Notes under the pieces: model-generated | The model's database searches: none | What the model saw: only the letters and a program-made list of their open reading frames with translations | Told to the model about the DNA's origin: nothing | Program-made: the position numbers and the translations under genes | DNA from: DASQPR01 sp963836785 | GTDB lineage: Bacteria > Actinomycetota > Actinomycetes > Mycobacteriales > Micromonosporaceae | Direction of reading: 5' to 3' | DNA: 64,000 bases | NCBI GenBank assembly: GCA_963836785.1 | Contig: CAWIKW010000011.1 | Coordinates: forward strand, 1 to 64,000 | In this document: positions 53,300 through 62,499 of the stretch, piece by piece | How the letters are laid out: each line of letters opens with the position of its first letter | How positions within the stretch are numbered: the stretch's first letter is position 1

Positions 53300-56200
53300 A
53301 TGACAAAGGCGAATGGCGCGCCGAGCCGTTGGTGGCAGGGATTTCGTGCGGTTGTGGCGTACGCGCTGAGCGTTGTCGCGGCGCTGGCGGCCCGCACCAA
53401 GCTCGATGACGCGCTCGCCGACATGCACCCGCCCGGCCAGGGTTGGGGCAGCTACGCCACCATCAGCGGGCCTTCGCCATTGTGGGCACCCCTGCCGGCG
53501 GCCCAGAGCATCTCCGGTTGGCGCGCCTGGGAGCAGGCGGAAATCGGCCTGGCGCACGGGATTCGGGTCATGCCTGTGCTTGTGTCGTCGGCCGTCGTCG
53601 ACCTGCTGCTGCTGTCCGTACCGCTGGCGCTTCTGATTCGGATCGCTGCCCGTGTCACCGCCGCTCGGTACCCGGCTACCGACCGCCCGGCTGTCGCCGG
53701 CGAGCCGGACACCGAGCCGGCGAGTCGGCGCGGCTCGGATTCGTCGACGCACACCGACCTCGGCGCGCTCGCGAAGGTGGCGGCGCGCATCCAATGGCCG
53801 CTGATGATCGTCGGCGCGGTTCTGGTCCGATCGGTGCTGCTGGTCTGGGCGTCGGAAGTGGACAGTGGTACGGCATCGATGCTGTTGCGAGCGTCGGGTG
53901 CATTGACGGCCATCGCGTATATCTCGATAGCGGTGCCGGCGCTTCTTATTGTCTACGTCCATGTCGTCGGCGAGCTCGGCCTTCGTGAACGCTCCGCCGA
54001 TCCGGCCGCAGCGTCGCATTCCTTGCGCCGGATCGGCCGCGTCATCGTCGCGCTACGCATGCAGATCCTCGCCGCGGCGGTCTTTCCGGCCGTCTTTCTC
54101 GCGCTCGGCAGCGACCTGACCGAGCAGGTCGACGACCTGGCGCTGCGATGGCCGGCAACACCGTGGACGCTCGTCGCGGCCGTGGTTGCCGCGTTCGTCC
54201 TGAGCGTGCTGCTCCTTGCCACCGGATACCTGTGTTGGAGCTGGTATAACGTCCGCCCGGCACGGACGCCGACGGAGCTCCCAGGCTGGATCCCACTCGC
54301 CATCGGCATTGTGCTCATCGCCGGCTACGCCGCTTCGTACGCGCAGCCGGCACCGTGGAGCGTGCTGCTCTGGCCGGGCCTCGTCTTCCTTGCTATCGGT
54401 CTGGTCAGCGTGATCGAGAAGGCACGCGACAATGTGACCGCCGCGATCGATCTCGGCATCGACGACACACGGCGAGCACGGCAGGCAACGCACGTCTGCG
54501 CCGGCGTTCCCTTCGCCGTGCTGGGTTACATCGCGATCCGCGCCGGCGTGCAGGTGCTCATTCTCCGGGCCACGTTTGCGTCGGTAGGCACGCTCTTTCT
54601 CGTCGGCGCCGTGGTTGCGCTGGCCCTGTCGTGGCTGATCGTCATCGTGCCGCCCCGGGATGCCGCGCGAGCACCGTTGGCGTACATGGCGGTCGGCGGC
54701 GGCCTCGCGTGCCTGGCACTCGGCGTTTTGTGCGCCGTCTATCCGATCCGCATCGGGCAGTCCGTCGGCGCACTCGCGATCCTGTACGGCTTCAGTGGCG
54801 TCCTGCTGGCCGTGCTGGTGCTCGTGGTGTACGTCGTCAAGGGGCGCCGCCCGAGCCTGCCGATCGCGCTCCTACGCATCCGGCGCATCCCGGTGTTGAG
54901 CTTTCTCGTGCTGTGGCTAGTGGTTACGTCCGCCGTCCAGGGCACCGATCACTACCACGACGCCCGGCTCCTCCCGGAGACATCGGCTGCGCCGCGACCG
55001 GTCACGGTGGCAACCGCCGTCTCGCAATGGCTGGACTCGCGCGGCGCGGCCACTCCCATCGATGCTCAGACGCGCACGCCCGTGCCGATGGTGTTTGTCG
55101 CGACGCTCGGCGGTGGCGGCCGCGCCGCTTACTGGACCAATCTCGTGCTCGACTGCCTTTATGACCACGCGGCCGAACCGGCCGGGGTCGGCCGTGCGTG
55201 CAATGGGCCGCAGCTTGACGAGTCGAGCGTGTTCGCCGAGAGCGGCGTCTCGGGTGGTTCGGTCGGCCTCGCCGTGCATCGCGCGCTGGGCTCGAAACCG
55301 TTCGCCTCGGCGCTGAGTGGAGACTTCGTCTCGCCGGACATCGCGGCGATGGTCTTTCGTGATGCGGAAGCGTTCTGGATCCCGACCCCGCTCAAGGCGT
55401 CCGGCCATGACCGTGCCGCGGTCCTGGAAGAGGCGTGGGAACGGGCCACCGGCGGTGCGCTCGCGAAGGGTATGTTCGCGGATGCGTGGCAGACGCCGGA
55501 CTCGCTGCGGTTCCCGCTCATGCTGTTCAACAGCGCGACGGTCGACGACGGCTGCCGGCTGGATGTCTCGGTGCTGCAGGCGGCGACGACGGACGAGCAG
55601 ACGACGACATCCGGTTGCACGACGCTCGCACCGTTTGCGCCGACCACCGATGCTGACGTCGGCTCGACGGAGCCGGGCGTCGTCGCCCACGGCGACCCGG
55701 TGTTCGCCGCGACGAAGGACCTCTACGACTACGTGTGCACATCGGGCGGCCACGATGGCGGGACCGGCGACACGGGCGGCGTCCCGAACCGGCATGACAT
55801 GGCACTGTCGACGGCCGCTCTGCTGTCGGCCCGATTTCCGTACATCTCGCCGACCGGCGGGCTGACCGGCTGTGCGGCGCCGCAACGCCGTACGTTCGCG
55901 ATGGACGGTGGGGTGCTGGACAACTCCGGCACGAGTGCACTGTCCGAAATATGGTCCAGCGCCGCCGGCCAGATCGCTGACTACGACAACGATCCGTCCC
56001 GTTCGACCTGTGTCGAGCCGCGGCTGCTCATCATCGACAACGGCTACGCCGACCCGGGCCCGGTGTCGGTGCCGAGCCAGCCACAGGAACTCGTGGCGCC
56101 GCTCGATGGCGCGTTGGCCGTCCGCGACCAGCAGACCTCTCGCGCCGAACAGGCGGCGGCGCTGGAGTTCCAGCACGCATTCGGCTCGGTGGTATGTCGG

Positions 56201-56467
56201 GGCTCCGCATCGACGCTGGCACGGCCGGTTGCCACTCGTGTCGCGCTGGTCGAGCCGAGCGTGCGGCCCGGACCGTACGCGCCGGTCGGCTGGTCATTGT
56301 CGACGTACGCCACCGATGACCTCGCCGAGCAACTGGACTCGGGCCCGAATCAGTGCGAGCTCGCCGTCGTCCGCAGCTGGTACACGTCGGCCGATCCGTT
56401 CTCGACCGGCGGCGCCTGCGTCGGCCTACAAATGACGAGCTCGGCCGGCCCGGTGACATTCCATTAG
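53300..56467 (+). CDS. Multi-pass membrane protein with C-terminal patatin-like lipase domain
   Basis: About 1055 residues. Roughly residues 15-550 contain about 13 hydrophobic helices with no recognised transporter motif. The C-terminal third is a patatin-like domain: oxyanion loop LGGGGRAAYW near 602, nucleophile S651 in ESGVSGGSVGL (GxSGG), and catalytic D869 in MDGGVLDN (DGG). It should be an acyl hydrolase acting at or on the membrane, but the substrate is unknown. Six or more Cys in the lipase domain suggest an extracytoplasmic location. ATG 53300 with GGAG. It follows the GH25 gene by 105 bases and overlaps the convergent GNAT gene by four bases. Confidence 0.85.
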   Translation: MTKANGAPSRWWQGFRAVVAYALSVVAALAARTKLDDALADMHPPGQGWGSYATISGPSPLWAPLPAAQSISGWRAWEQAEIGLAHGIRVMPVLVSSAVVDLLLLSVPLALLIRIAARVTAARYPATDRPAVAGEPDTEPASRRGSDSSTHTDLGALAKVAARIQWPLMIVGAVLVRSVLLVWASEVDSGTASMLLRASGALTAIAYISIAVPALLIVYVHVVGELGLRERSADPAAASHSLRRIGRVIVALRMQILAAAVFPAVFLALGSDLTEQVDDLALRWPATPWTLVAAVVAAFVLSVLLLATGYLCWSWYNVRPARTPTELPGWIPLAIGIVLIAGYAASYAQPAPWSVLLWPGLVFLAIGLVSVIEKARDNVTAAIDLGIDDTRRARQATHVCAGVPFAVLGYIAIRAGVQVLILRATFASVGTLFLVGAVVALALSWLIVIVPPRDAARAPLAYMAVGGGLACLALGVLCAVYPIRIGQSVGALAILYGFSGVLLAVLVLVVYVVKGRRPSLPIALLRIRRIPVLSFLVLWLVVTSAVQGTDHYHDARLLPETSAAPRPVTVATAVSQWLDSRGAATPIDAQTRTPVPMVFVATLGGGGRAAYWTNLVLDCLYDHAAEPAGVGRACNGPQLDESSVFAESGVSGGSVGLAVHRALGSKPFASALSGDFVSPDIAAMVFRDAEAFWIPTPLKASGHDRAAVLEEAWERATGGALAKGMFADAWQTPDSLRFPLMLFNSATVDDGCRLDVSVLQAATTDEQTTTSGCTTLAPFAPTTDADVGSTEPGVVAHGDPVFAATKDLYDYVCTSGGHDGGTGDTGGVPNRHDMALSTAALLSARFPYISPTGGLTGCAAPQRRTFAMDGGVLDNSGTSALSEIWSSAAGQIADYDNDPSRSTCVEPRLLIIDNGYADPGPVSVPSQPQELVAPLDGALAVRDQQTSRAEQAAALEFQHAFGSVVCRGSASTLARPVATRVALVEPSVRPGPYAPVGWSLSTYATDDLAEQLDSGPNQCELAVVRSWYTSADPFSTGGACVGLQMTSSAGPVTFH

Positions 56468-56970
56468 TCGTCGGCACGCCACCGGTAGCGGACGTCCGGC
56501 TCGCGCTCCTCGTTGCCGCTGCCGTCGGTACGGTCGACGGCGACGAACCCATGCCGCTCATAGAAGCGTTGCGCCGTCGCGTTGATCTGGAACGTCCATA
56601 GCTGGAGTCCGACCGGATAGCGGTGCTTCGCAACGTCGACAAGCCGGGTGCCGAGACCGTGACCCTGCCTTGGCGGATCGACGTAGAGCTGGTCGATCTC
56701 GCCGACGCCGGCTGCGCCGCCGCCAGCCGAATCCGCGCTACTGCCGCCGGCATCGAGCACCATCATGGCCGCGACCGCACCGTCGACGCTCGCCACCCAG
56801 GTCTCGCGGCCGGGCACGACGACGTCACGGATCCACGACCGAACCTCGTTGTCGCTGTGCGCTCTGCGTACGGTCGGCAGCGCGCGGCCAAACGAACGCA
56901 GCCAAACGTCGGCCACGACATCCGCGTCGGCGGCCGTTGCGCGACGCACCTCCGGTTCACCCGATCCCAT
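56464..56970 (-). CDS. GNAT-family N-acetyltransferase
   Basis: About 168 residues. EIDQLYVDPPRQGHGLGTRLVDVAK is motif A (Q/RxxGxG/A), and LWTFQINATAQRFYERHGF motif B. Substrate unknown. ATG 56970. Confidence 0.88.
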   Translation of the reverse strand: MGSGEPEVRRATAADADVVADVWLRSFGRALPTVRRAHSDNEVRSWIRDVVVPGRETWVASVDGAVAAMMVLDAGGSSADSAGGGAAGVGEIDQLYVDPPRQGHGLGTRLVDVAKHRYPVGLQLWTFQINATAQRFYERHGFVAVDRTDGSGNEEREPDVRYRWRADD

Positions 56971-57118
56971 GCCCTCAGGATCGCAGACGATGTCGGCGGC
57001 ACCACGCGCCGGCCATCGCCGAAGTGGCGCATACGCCTCTGCACGCGTTGATGCGCGCAGAGACGTAGGCATTCGCTCGCAGAAACCGGTCTGGCCGGCG
57101 GCGGCGATCAACCACAGC

Positions 57119-57598
57119 TCAGCGCAGCGGACCGTCGCCCTCGCCGTTCGGATCGTCGCTCAGATGGATCGCGGCTTCCTCGGCGCTGGCGCCACCGGCG
57201 TCGATGCCCGCATCGAACGCCACCGCGTCGGTTTCCTCATCCGGGCCGAGCCCCTCGTCCTCGGCGAACAGCCGGCCAGCCCGGGGATCGATGTCATACC
57301 CCCGCCGCGTCAGCTCGTCTTCATCGTCGTCATCGTCGCCCTCGCCGTCATCGAGCGCGATGTCGGGCTCCTCCTCGGCGAGGCGCGCATCGAGGGATTC
57401 GCCCTCGCGCTCCTCCTCCGGCGTGGTACCGAACCGGTTCGCTCCGGCCCATTTGTCGGCCGGAACAATGCCGGCGTCGAGTGCGTCCTCCACGGCATCG
57501 TCGTCGAGCGTGTCGGACGTGCTGAGCGACCCCTCGTCCTCGATTTGCTCCCAATCATCGAGATCGCGATCTGCCGCGTCGTATTCTTCCCTGTCCAT
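57119..57598 (-). CDS. DUF5709 acidic protein
   Basis: About 159 residues, highly acidic, with a run of Asp (GEGDDDDDEDE) and the DUF5709 features LDAGIVPADKWAGANRFGTTPEEEREGESLDARLAEEEPD and AEEAAIHL near the end. Function unknown; restricted to actinobacteria. ATG 57598 with GGAGGAG. Confidence 0.88.
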   Translation of the reverse strand: MDREEYDAADRDLDDWEQIEDEGSLSTSDTLDDDAVEDALDAGIVPADKWAGANRFGTTPEEEREGESLDARLAEEEPDIALDDGEGDDDDDEDELTRRGYDIDPRAGRLFAEDEGLGPDEETDAVAFDAGIDAGGASAEEAAIHLSDDPNGEGDGPLR

Positions 57599-57795
57599 CG
57601 GCTCCTCCGGTCGGTGCGTGGCATCGGCAGGCGGCGCACGCCCGCGTCCCAGCCTCCCATCGAACCATCAGTGCCGGCGTCGCGCGCACGGACTCCCACA
57701 GATCGTCACGCCCAGGGCGCCAAAAAGCCTTCAAGTCACCGATACGCGAAGTCGAACAAGATCATCGGAGCCGCGGTACGGGAGCGGACCACGGC
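57599..57795. other. Intergenic, nothing recognised
   Basis: About 200 bases between the M15 gene's end and the DUF5709 start. Only the Shine-Dalgarno of the DUF5709 gene is visible. Confidence 0.4.
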
Positions 57796-58512
57796 TTAGG
57801 CACCCATGTTGTGCCATGTCCTCCCATCGACGACGCCGGTGACGGGGATCCCGCGCATGTCCTGATACCACCGCACACCGGCGATCGTGTCCTTGCCATA
57901 GAAGCCGTCGGCCTTGCCGCATTTGGCCTTGCCGATGAACCGCTGCACGAACAGGATGTCGGTGCCGGACATGTGCGGCGACGCGAGTTGGAGCGTGCGC
58001 GAGCCGGGCTTGTGCACGGGAAGGGTCGAGGCCTTCTTGGGCCCGGGTCCGGGGCCGGGGCCGGGGCCGGGGCCGGGCTTCGGACCCGGGACGGGGATTT
58101 TGGTGGGCGTCCCGGCCGGCGTCGACTGTTCACTCGCCGTGTTGTAGCCCGTGCCCGTGGCATGGTTCTCGCCGGTCGGCCCGTGCCGTCCGGAGATGTG
58201 CACGTGATTCGTGTGCGGATCCCTGCCGGTGTACTTCTTCGGCCGGAAGTCGTGTCGACGCGTCCAGATCGTACGGTTGTGGATGACGTACTCGAGATCG
58301 TCGGGGTGGGCGAGCGCCCACGTGACGACGGCCTCGGCGCGAGTCTTGATGACCATCACGTCGATCGCATGCACGAGGCCGCGGGCATCGGGATTGTGGT
58401 CGGACTGCTCGGCCTGATGCGCCGCGTTGCCGATCCAGCCGATTTCGATGTGGGGAAAGGACTCGAGGCAGGCCGCTCGGCGGACGCCGAGGTTGTGCGC
58501 GATTTTGGCCAT
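57796..58512 (-). CDS. Endolysin-like protein: M15-type domain, Pro-Gly linker, peptidoglycan-binding domain
   Basis: About 238 residues. The N-terminal part resembles phage-like D-Ala-D-Ala endopeptidase domains (SDHNPDARGLVHAIDV with metal ligands His39 and Asp51, and HTNHVHIS). A GP-repeat linker, seven or so Pro-Gly dipeptides, follows at about 145-160, then a PG_binding_1-type domain (GTDILFVQRFIGKAKCGKADGFYGKDTIAGVRWYQDM). No signal peptide is present, so export may need a holin-like or other route. ATG 58512 overlaps the stop of a small acidic ORF by one base. Confidence 0.85.
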   Translation of the reverse strand: MAKIAHNLGVRRAACLESFPHIEIGWIGNAAHQAEQSDHNPDARGLVHAIDVMVIKTRAEAVVTWALAHPDDLEYVIHNRTIWTRRHDFRPKKYTGRDPHTNHVHISGRHGPTGENHATGTGYNTASEQSTPAGTPTKIPVPGPKPGPGPGPGPGPGPKKASTLPVHKPGSRTLQLASPHMSGTDILFVQRFIGKAKCGKADGFYGKDTIAGVRWYQDMRGIPVTGVVDGRTWHNMGA

Positions 58513-58652
58513 CAGTCGTCTCCCCCGCCGGGTGGATAGTCGGTGAACGGATCGTGGTCGGAGTCATCGTCGCTCGCGAACTGCAACGGATCGCCGTCCT
58601 CGGCGCTCATGGCAACGGCGTCGGGATCGAGGTGGTCGTCGGATGGCTGCAC
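58512..58652 (-). CDS. Small acidic protein, about 46 residues
   Basis: GTG 58652 has a near-ideal GGGGGGA Shine-Dalgarno six bases upstream, and the frame ends TGA at 58512-58514, overlapping the M15 gene start (TGATG). The product is very acidic (about 15 Asp), with DDDSDHDPFTDYPPGGGDD at the C-terminus. No family is recognised. Coupling to the M15 gene suggests a role with it. An ATG at 58610 would give a 32-residue version. Confidence 0.6.
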   Translation of the reverse strand: MQPSDDHLDPDAVAMSAEDGDPLQFASDDDSDHDPFTDYPPGGGDD

Positions 58653-58830
58653 GGGCGTTCCCCCCAATGGTCACGCAGCGCGCCGGCACAGTGCGTGCAC
58701 AGCAACGCATTTCCATGCTCAGGGGCACGCCGTCGATCGGAACAGTCCCGGCGGGCAATTGGCATGGTCGTAAATCCGACTCATGCGGTGGCCGGGCGCG
58801 GTCGGCTGCCGTACCGGCAAATGGGTTTGG
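58653..58830. other. Intergenic, nothing recognised
   Basis: Between the LigD gene's end and the small acidic gene's start. No structure seen. Confidence 0.4.
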
Positions 58831-59787
58831 TCAATCGGCGCGGCGCGCGCGGGCGCGGCGCTTGCCTTCGTGCATCGCCTGGACCCGCGCGATGGGGATC
58901 GCATTGCCTTCCTCGATGAGGTCGGCGCCAAGCCGCTGCGGCGCCGGCATCGCGTCCGCCCACGGATCGGCACCGCCCAGCAATCTGGGCGCGGTGTGAA
59001 CGGTGAAGTCGGATGGCGCTATCCGATCGAGGTCGTCCCAGGCCACCGGGAAGGACACCGGCACGCCGGGCCGCACACGCGGGCTGTACGCCGACGCGAC
59101 GGTCGCGCCGCCGGCGCGCGTCGAGTCGAGGAATACCTTGCCGCCTCGGTCGTCGCGAATGAACGCGGTCGTCGCGAGCGCTGGGTCCAGCCGTTCCGCC
59201 CGCGCCGCGATGGCCCGGGTCGCGGCGGCCATCTGTTCCGCTGAGGTCTCGCCATCTACGGGTACGAACACGTGCAGGCCCTTGGCTCCGCTGGTTTTGA
59301 CCGCGCCCGACAAACCGAGTTCGGTGAGCGTCGTGCGGATGAGATAGGCCGCCTGCACGGCGAGCGCGAAGGAATCAGGTGTCGGCGGGTCGAGATCCAG
59401 GACGAGATGCGTCGGGCTGTGCCACTGCCCGGCGCGCACCAGCGTCGGGTGATACTCGACGGCGCGTTGATTGGCGAACCACAGCAGCGTCCGCCGATCG
59501 TTGCACAGCGCGTAGGCAACGTCTCGGTGTGAGCTCTCGGCCCACATCGTGACCGTCTGCAGCCAGTCCGGCGCGTACTTCGGCACGTTCTTCTGCATGA
59601 ACGACGGCTGCCCCGGGCGCACGCGCATCACCGACAGCGGACGATCATGCAGCACCGGGATGATCCGGTCGCGAACCGCGTCGAGGTAGTCGACGAGATC
59701 CCGCTTCGTCGCGCCCGCGTCGTCGAACAGCGGCTGATCGAGGTTCGTGAGCGCAACCCCGTCGCGTTCCTCGCCGGTCGCCGCCAT
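58831..59787 (-). CDS. ligD: Stand-alone LigD polymerase/primase-domain protein (NHEJ)
   Basis: About 318 residues, the primase-polymerase domain only. The catalytic Asp pair is D131/D133 in HLVLDLDPPT, with TSGAKGLHVFVP around 165-176 and TTAFIRDDRGGKVFLDSTRAGGATVASAYSPR. This domain adds nucleotides at breaks during non-homologous end joining, with Ku and a ligase; neither is visible here, although the Lys-rich tail at the window start could be Ku. ATG 59787. Confidence 0.88.
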   Translation of the reverse strand: MAATGEERDGVALTNLDQPLFDDAGATKRDLVDYLDAVRDRIIPVLHDRPLSVMRVRPGQPSFMQKNVPKYAPDWLQTVTMWAESSHRDVAYALCNDRRTLLWFANQRAVEYHPTLVRAGQWHSPTHLVLDLDPPTPDSFALAVQAAYLIRTTLTELGLSGAVKTSGAKGLHVFVPVDGETSAEQMAAATRAIAARAERLDPALATTAFIRDDRGGKVFLDSTRAGGATVASAYSPRVRPGVPVSFPVAWDDLDRIAPSDFTVHTAPRLLGGADPWADAMPAPQRLGADLIEEGNAIPIARVQAMHEGKRRARARRAD

Positions 59788-59898
59788 CTCGCCCCCGCCG
59801 CATCGATCGGGCCCGGTTGAATATCCGGGTCATCGTTCGAGGCTAGCGGTCGGTGCCGGCCGTCGCACACCGAAGCGTACGGCGGCCGGCGATCCGGC

Positions 59899-61359
59899 TC
59901 AGTAGCGGTAGTGGTCGGGCTTGTACGGACCTGCGATGTCCACGCCGATGTAGTCGGCCTGTTCGGCGCGCAGTTCGGTCAGGCGTACGCCGAGGGCATC
60001 CAGATGCAACCGCGCAACCTTCTCATCGAGATGCTTCGGCAGTCGGTGCACCTGGCGGTCGAACGCTTCCGGCCTCGTGAACAACTCGATCTGAGCAATC
60101 GTCTGGTTCGTGAACGAGTTCGACATGACGAAGCTCGGGTGCCCGGTCGCGTTGCCGAGATTGAGCAGCCGACCCTCGGACAGGACGATGATCGCGTGTC
60201 CGTCCGGGAACGTCCACGCGTCGACCTGCGGCTTGATCTGGGTCCGCTGGACGCCCGGCACCCGGGCCAGACCGGCCATGTCGATCTCGTCGTCGAAGTG
60301 GCCCACGTTGCCGAGGATGGCGTTGTGCTTCATGCGTTGCATGTGCGACGCCAGCACGATTCCGGTGTTTCCGGTCGTCGTGATGACCACGTCGGCCTCG
60401 TCGATCACATCCTCCAGCCGTACCACCGCAAGGCCGTCCATCGCCGCCTGCAGCGCGCAGATCGGGTCGATCTCGGTGACCACGACGCGCGCGCCCTGGC
60501 CCCGCAACGCCTCCGCGCTGCCCTTGCCGACGTCGCCGTAGCCGCACACGACGACGAGCTTGCCGGCAAGCATGACGTCGGTGGCCCGATTGATGCCGTC
60601 GACGAGCGAGTGGCGGATGCCGTACTTGTTATCGAACTTCGACTTCGTCACCGAGTCGTTCACGTTGATCGCCGGGAACAGCAGTTCACCGTCGCGGGCG
60701 AGCCGGTAGAGCCGGTCGACGCCGGTCGTCGTCTCCTCGCTGACACCCCGAATGTCGGGCGCCATCCGGGTAAAACGCTGGCCGTCCTCGGCGATGCTGC
60801 GGGTCAGCGTCGCCAGCAGGGTGCGGTAATCCTCAGAGTCGTCGGCCGCCGCCGGCGGCACTTCGCCCTTCGCCTCGAACTGCACGCCGTAGTGCACGAG
60901 CAGCGTGGCGTCACCGCCGTCGTCGACGATCATGTTGGGTCCGAGGCCGCCCGGGAATCGGAACAGCTGATCGGTGCACCACCAGTAGTCCTCGATCGAC
61001 TCGCCCTTCCAGGCGAAAACCGGGGTGCCGGCCGGTGCGTCGACGGTGCCGTTCGGCCCGACGACAACGGCCGCCGCGGCCTCGTCCTGGGTCGAAAAGA
61101 TGTTGCATGACACCCACCGAACGTCGGCGCCGAGTTCGACCAGAGTCTCAATCAACACCGCCGTTTGTACGGTCATGTGCAGCGACCCGGCGATCCGCGC
61201 GCCGCGAAGTGGCTTCGTGGCAGCGAATTCGCGCCGAGTGGCCATGAGCCCGGGCATTTCGTGTTCGGCCAGACGGATCTGGGTCCGGCCGTACGCCGCG
61301 AGGGCCAGGTCCGCGACCGCGAACTCGACCCCGTTGACGTTGTGGAGCTTGGCGTTCAT
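59899..61359 (-). CDS. ahcY: S-adenosylhomocysteinase
   Basis: About 486 residues. NAD-binding VVCGYGDVGKGSAEAL, substrate/NAD residues SVTKSKFDNKYG and NVGHFDDEIDM, and the C-terminal DHYRY are all canonical. It hydrolyses S-adenosylhomocysteine to homocysteine and adenosine, clearing product inhibition of methyltransferases. ATG 61359 with a GAGGAA Shine-Dalgarno. Confidence 0.96.
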   Translation of the reverse strand: MNAKLHNVNGVEFAVADLALAAYGRTQIRLAEHEMPGLMATRREFAATKPLRGARIAGSLHMTVQTAVLIETLVELGADVRWVSCNIFSTQDEAAAAVVVGPNGTVDAPAGTPVFAWKGESIEDYWWCTDQLFRFPGGLGPNMIVDDGGDATLLVHYGVQFEAKGEVPPAAADDSEDYRTLLATLTRSIAEDGQRFTRMAPDIRGVSEETTTGVDRLYRLARDGELLFPAINVNDSVTKSKFDNKYGIRHSLVDGINRATDVMLAGKLVVVCGYGDVGKGSAEALRGQGARVVVTEIDPICALQAAMDGLAVVRLEDVIDEADVVITTTGNTGIVLASHMQRMKHNAILGNVGHFDDEIDMAGLARVPGVQRTQIKPQVDAWTFPDGHAIIVLSEGRLLNLGNATGHPSFVMSNSFTNQTIAQIELFTRPEAFDRQVHRLPKHLDEKVARLHLDALGVRLTELRAEQADYIGVDIAGPYKPDHYRY

Positions 61360-61687
61360 GTGTCTTCCTCACTTCCCGGATCGGGTTCGGCGAGGTCCAC
61401 TGACACCCGTCGTACGGGCGCGACTCATCGCGCGCTCACGCAGTCAGCGCGGTCGGCAAGGCAGCCGACGGCGACATGCGGAAAGCGCGAAGGATCGCTC
61501 GACAACGATGGTCAGGAAACTCGCCTCCGAATAGACAGGAGGCGCCCTTAACGGGTTAGTCAGGAATCGAGCGTGGCGGACCTGGTCCGTCGCAGCGCCC
61601 CTCGACCCTGACCGCGGCACGAGCCGCGATGTCACGACGGTACCGTCGGCGCGGCCATGCTCGCAACCGAATCCGTCGCAACCCGCG
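61360..61687. other. ahcY leader region, about 330 bp
   Basis: Upstream of ahcY on the minus strand. A short hairpin (GCCTCC with GGAGGC at 61532-61552) is visible. I compared it with SAH and SAM riboswitch cores and do not see either; no coding region is supported. Confidence 0.4.
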
Positions 61688-62449
61688 TCAACCTTGGTAC
61701 GGCGGCGCGACGCCCCAGCCCCAGTGTGGGACGGGTGCGCGTTCGACCGGACGGGCGCCGGGCTGCGAGTTGGCGACCGCCAACCGCGTTCCCCACTCGA
61801 TGTATCCCATGAAGGCCGCCCGGAATTCGGGATCCGCCGGCAACCCGACCTCGTCGGCGGCATCGGCGAGAAGGTTTATCCAACGTCGACGCTGTGGCTC
61901 GCTGATCGCCTTGCCGAGATGTTGAGCGAGCATGTGCGGGTAGCCGCCACGCTCGGCCGTATAGCGGGCCGGCCCGCCGAAGACCTCGGCCAGCCACATC
62001 GCCACGAACGCCGGATGGTGGCGATCCATGTGGGCGAACAGGGGTTGGAGGAGATCGTCGCGGGCAACCTGGCGGTAGAACGCCTCGGTGAGCCGCCCTA
62101 ACGCCTCGTCGCCGCCGGCCCAGTCGTACAGGCTCGGCACGGACGCTCCGACCCCGTGGACGTCGGTCCGGCGGTAGTGCCGCATCTCCTGGATGTCGGG
62201 CACGTACGCCTTGATGGCGGCAAGGAAGTCGCCGAACCGGGCACTGCGGCGGAAGCCCTCCAGGTGGTCCGATTCCGACGTCCACACGATGCGCAGGACG
62301 TAGCTCTGCGGCTCCTCCGTGCATCGAGTCAGTTCGTAGTCCACGCACTGCGGTGCTTGACGCAGCACGTCGGCCGCCCGCGCGTACGCGGCCTCGAACT
62401 CGTCCCGGCGGTCGTCCGATATCTGGTAGCGGATGTATTCGACGATCAT
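61688..62449 (-). CDS. ABM domain fused to a group II truncated haemoglobin
   Basis: About 253 residues. Residues 1-95 are an ABM (dimeric alpha-beta barrel) domain (MIVEYIRYQISDDRRDEFEAAYARA...SYVLRIVWTSESDHLEGF). Residues 105-235 are a TrHbII/GlbO globin: FAHMDRHHPAFVAMWLAEVFGGP, RGGYPHMLAQHLGKAISEPQRRRW, with proximal His in QHLG and Trp-G8. Such chimeras are known from Streptomyces and may couple oxygen or NO chemistry to heme or quinone oxidation. ATG 62449 has GAAGG; ATG 62458 is possible. Divergent from the TetR gene. Confidence 0.88.
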   Translation of the reverse strand: MIVEYIRYQISDDRRDEFEAAYARAADVLRQAPQCVDYELTRCTEEPQSYVLRIVWTSESDHLEGFRRSARFGDFLAAIKAYVPDIQEMRHYRRTDVHGVGASVPSLYDWAGGDEALGRLTEAFYRQVARDDLLQPLFAHMDRHHPAFVAMWLAEVFGGPARYTAERGGYPHMLAQHLGKAISEPQRRRWINLLADAADEVGLPADPEFRAAFMGYIEWGTRLAVANSQPGARPVERAPVPHWGWGVAPPYQG

Positions 62450-62477
62450 GAGAGTCATCCTTCGTAACGGGTATCTT

Positions 62478-62499
62478 TGCAATACAATACAGTAGTGCA
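62478..62499. promoter_or_regulatory. TetR operator-like palindrome overlapping a leaderless start
   Basis: TGCAATAC (62478-62485) and GTAGTGCA (62492-62499) are inverted repeats matching at seven of eight positions around six bases. A TACAAT -10 element (62483-62488) would start transcription at about 62495, the GTG of the TetR gene. It lies 28 bases from the divergent chimera start. Confidence 0.6.

Noticed and set aside
53000..56467. Patatin-like gene as part of a CBASS or other anti-phage operon
   Set aside because: No cyclase, ubiquitin-like or HORMA/TRIP13 genes nearby; the neighbours are a muramidase and a GNAT. The membrane fusion also differs from CapV-type effectors.
61360..61550. 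SAH or SAM riboswitch ahead of ahcY
   Set aside because: The position is right, but the conserved cores of the SAH and SAM classes are not present by eye; a covariance search would be decisive.
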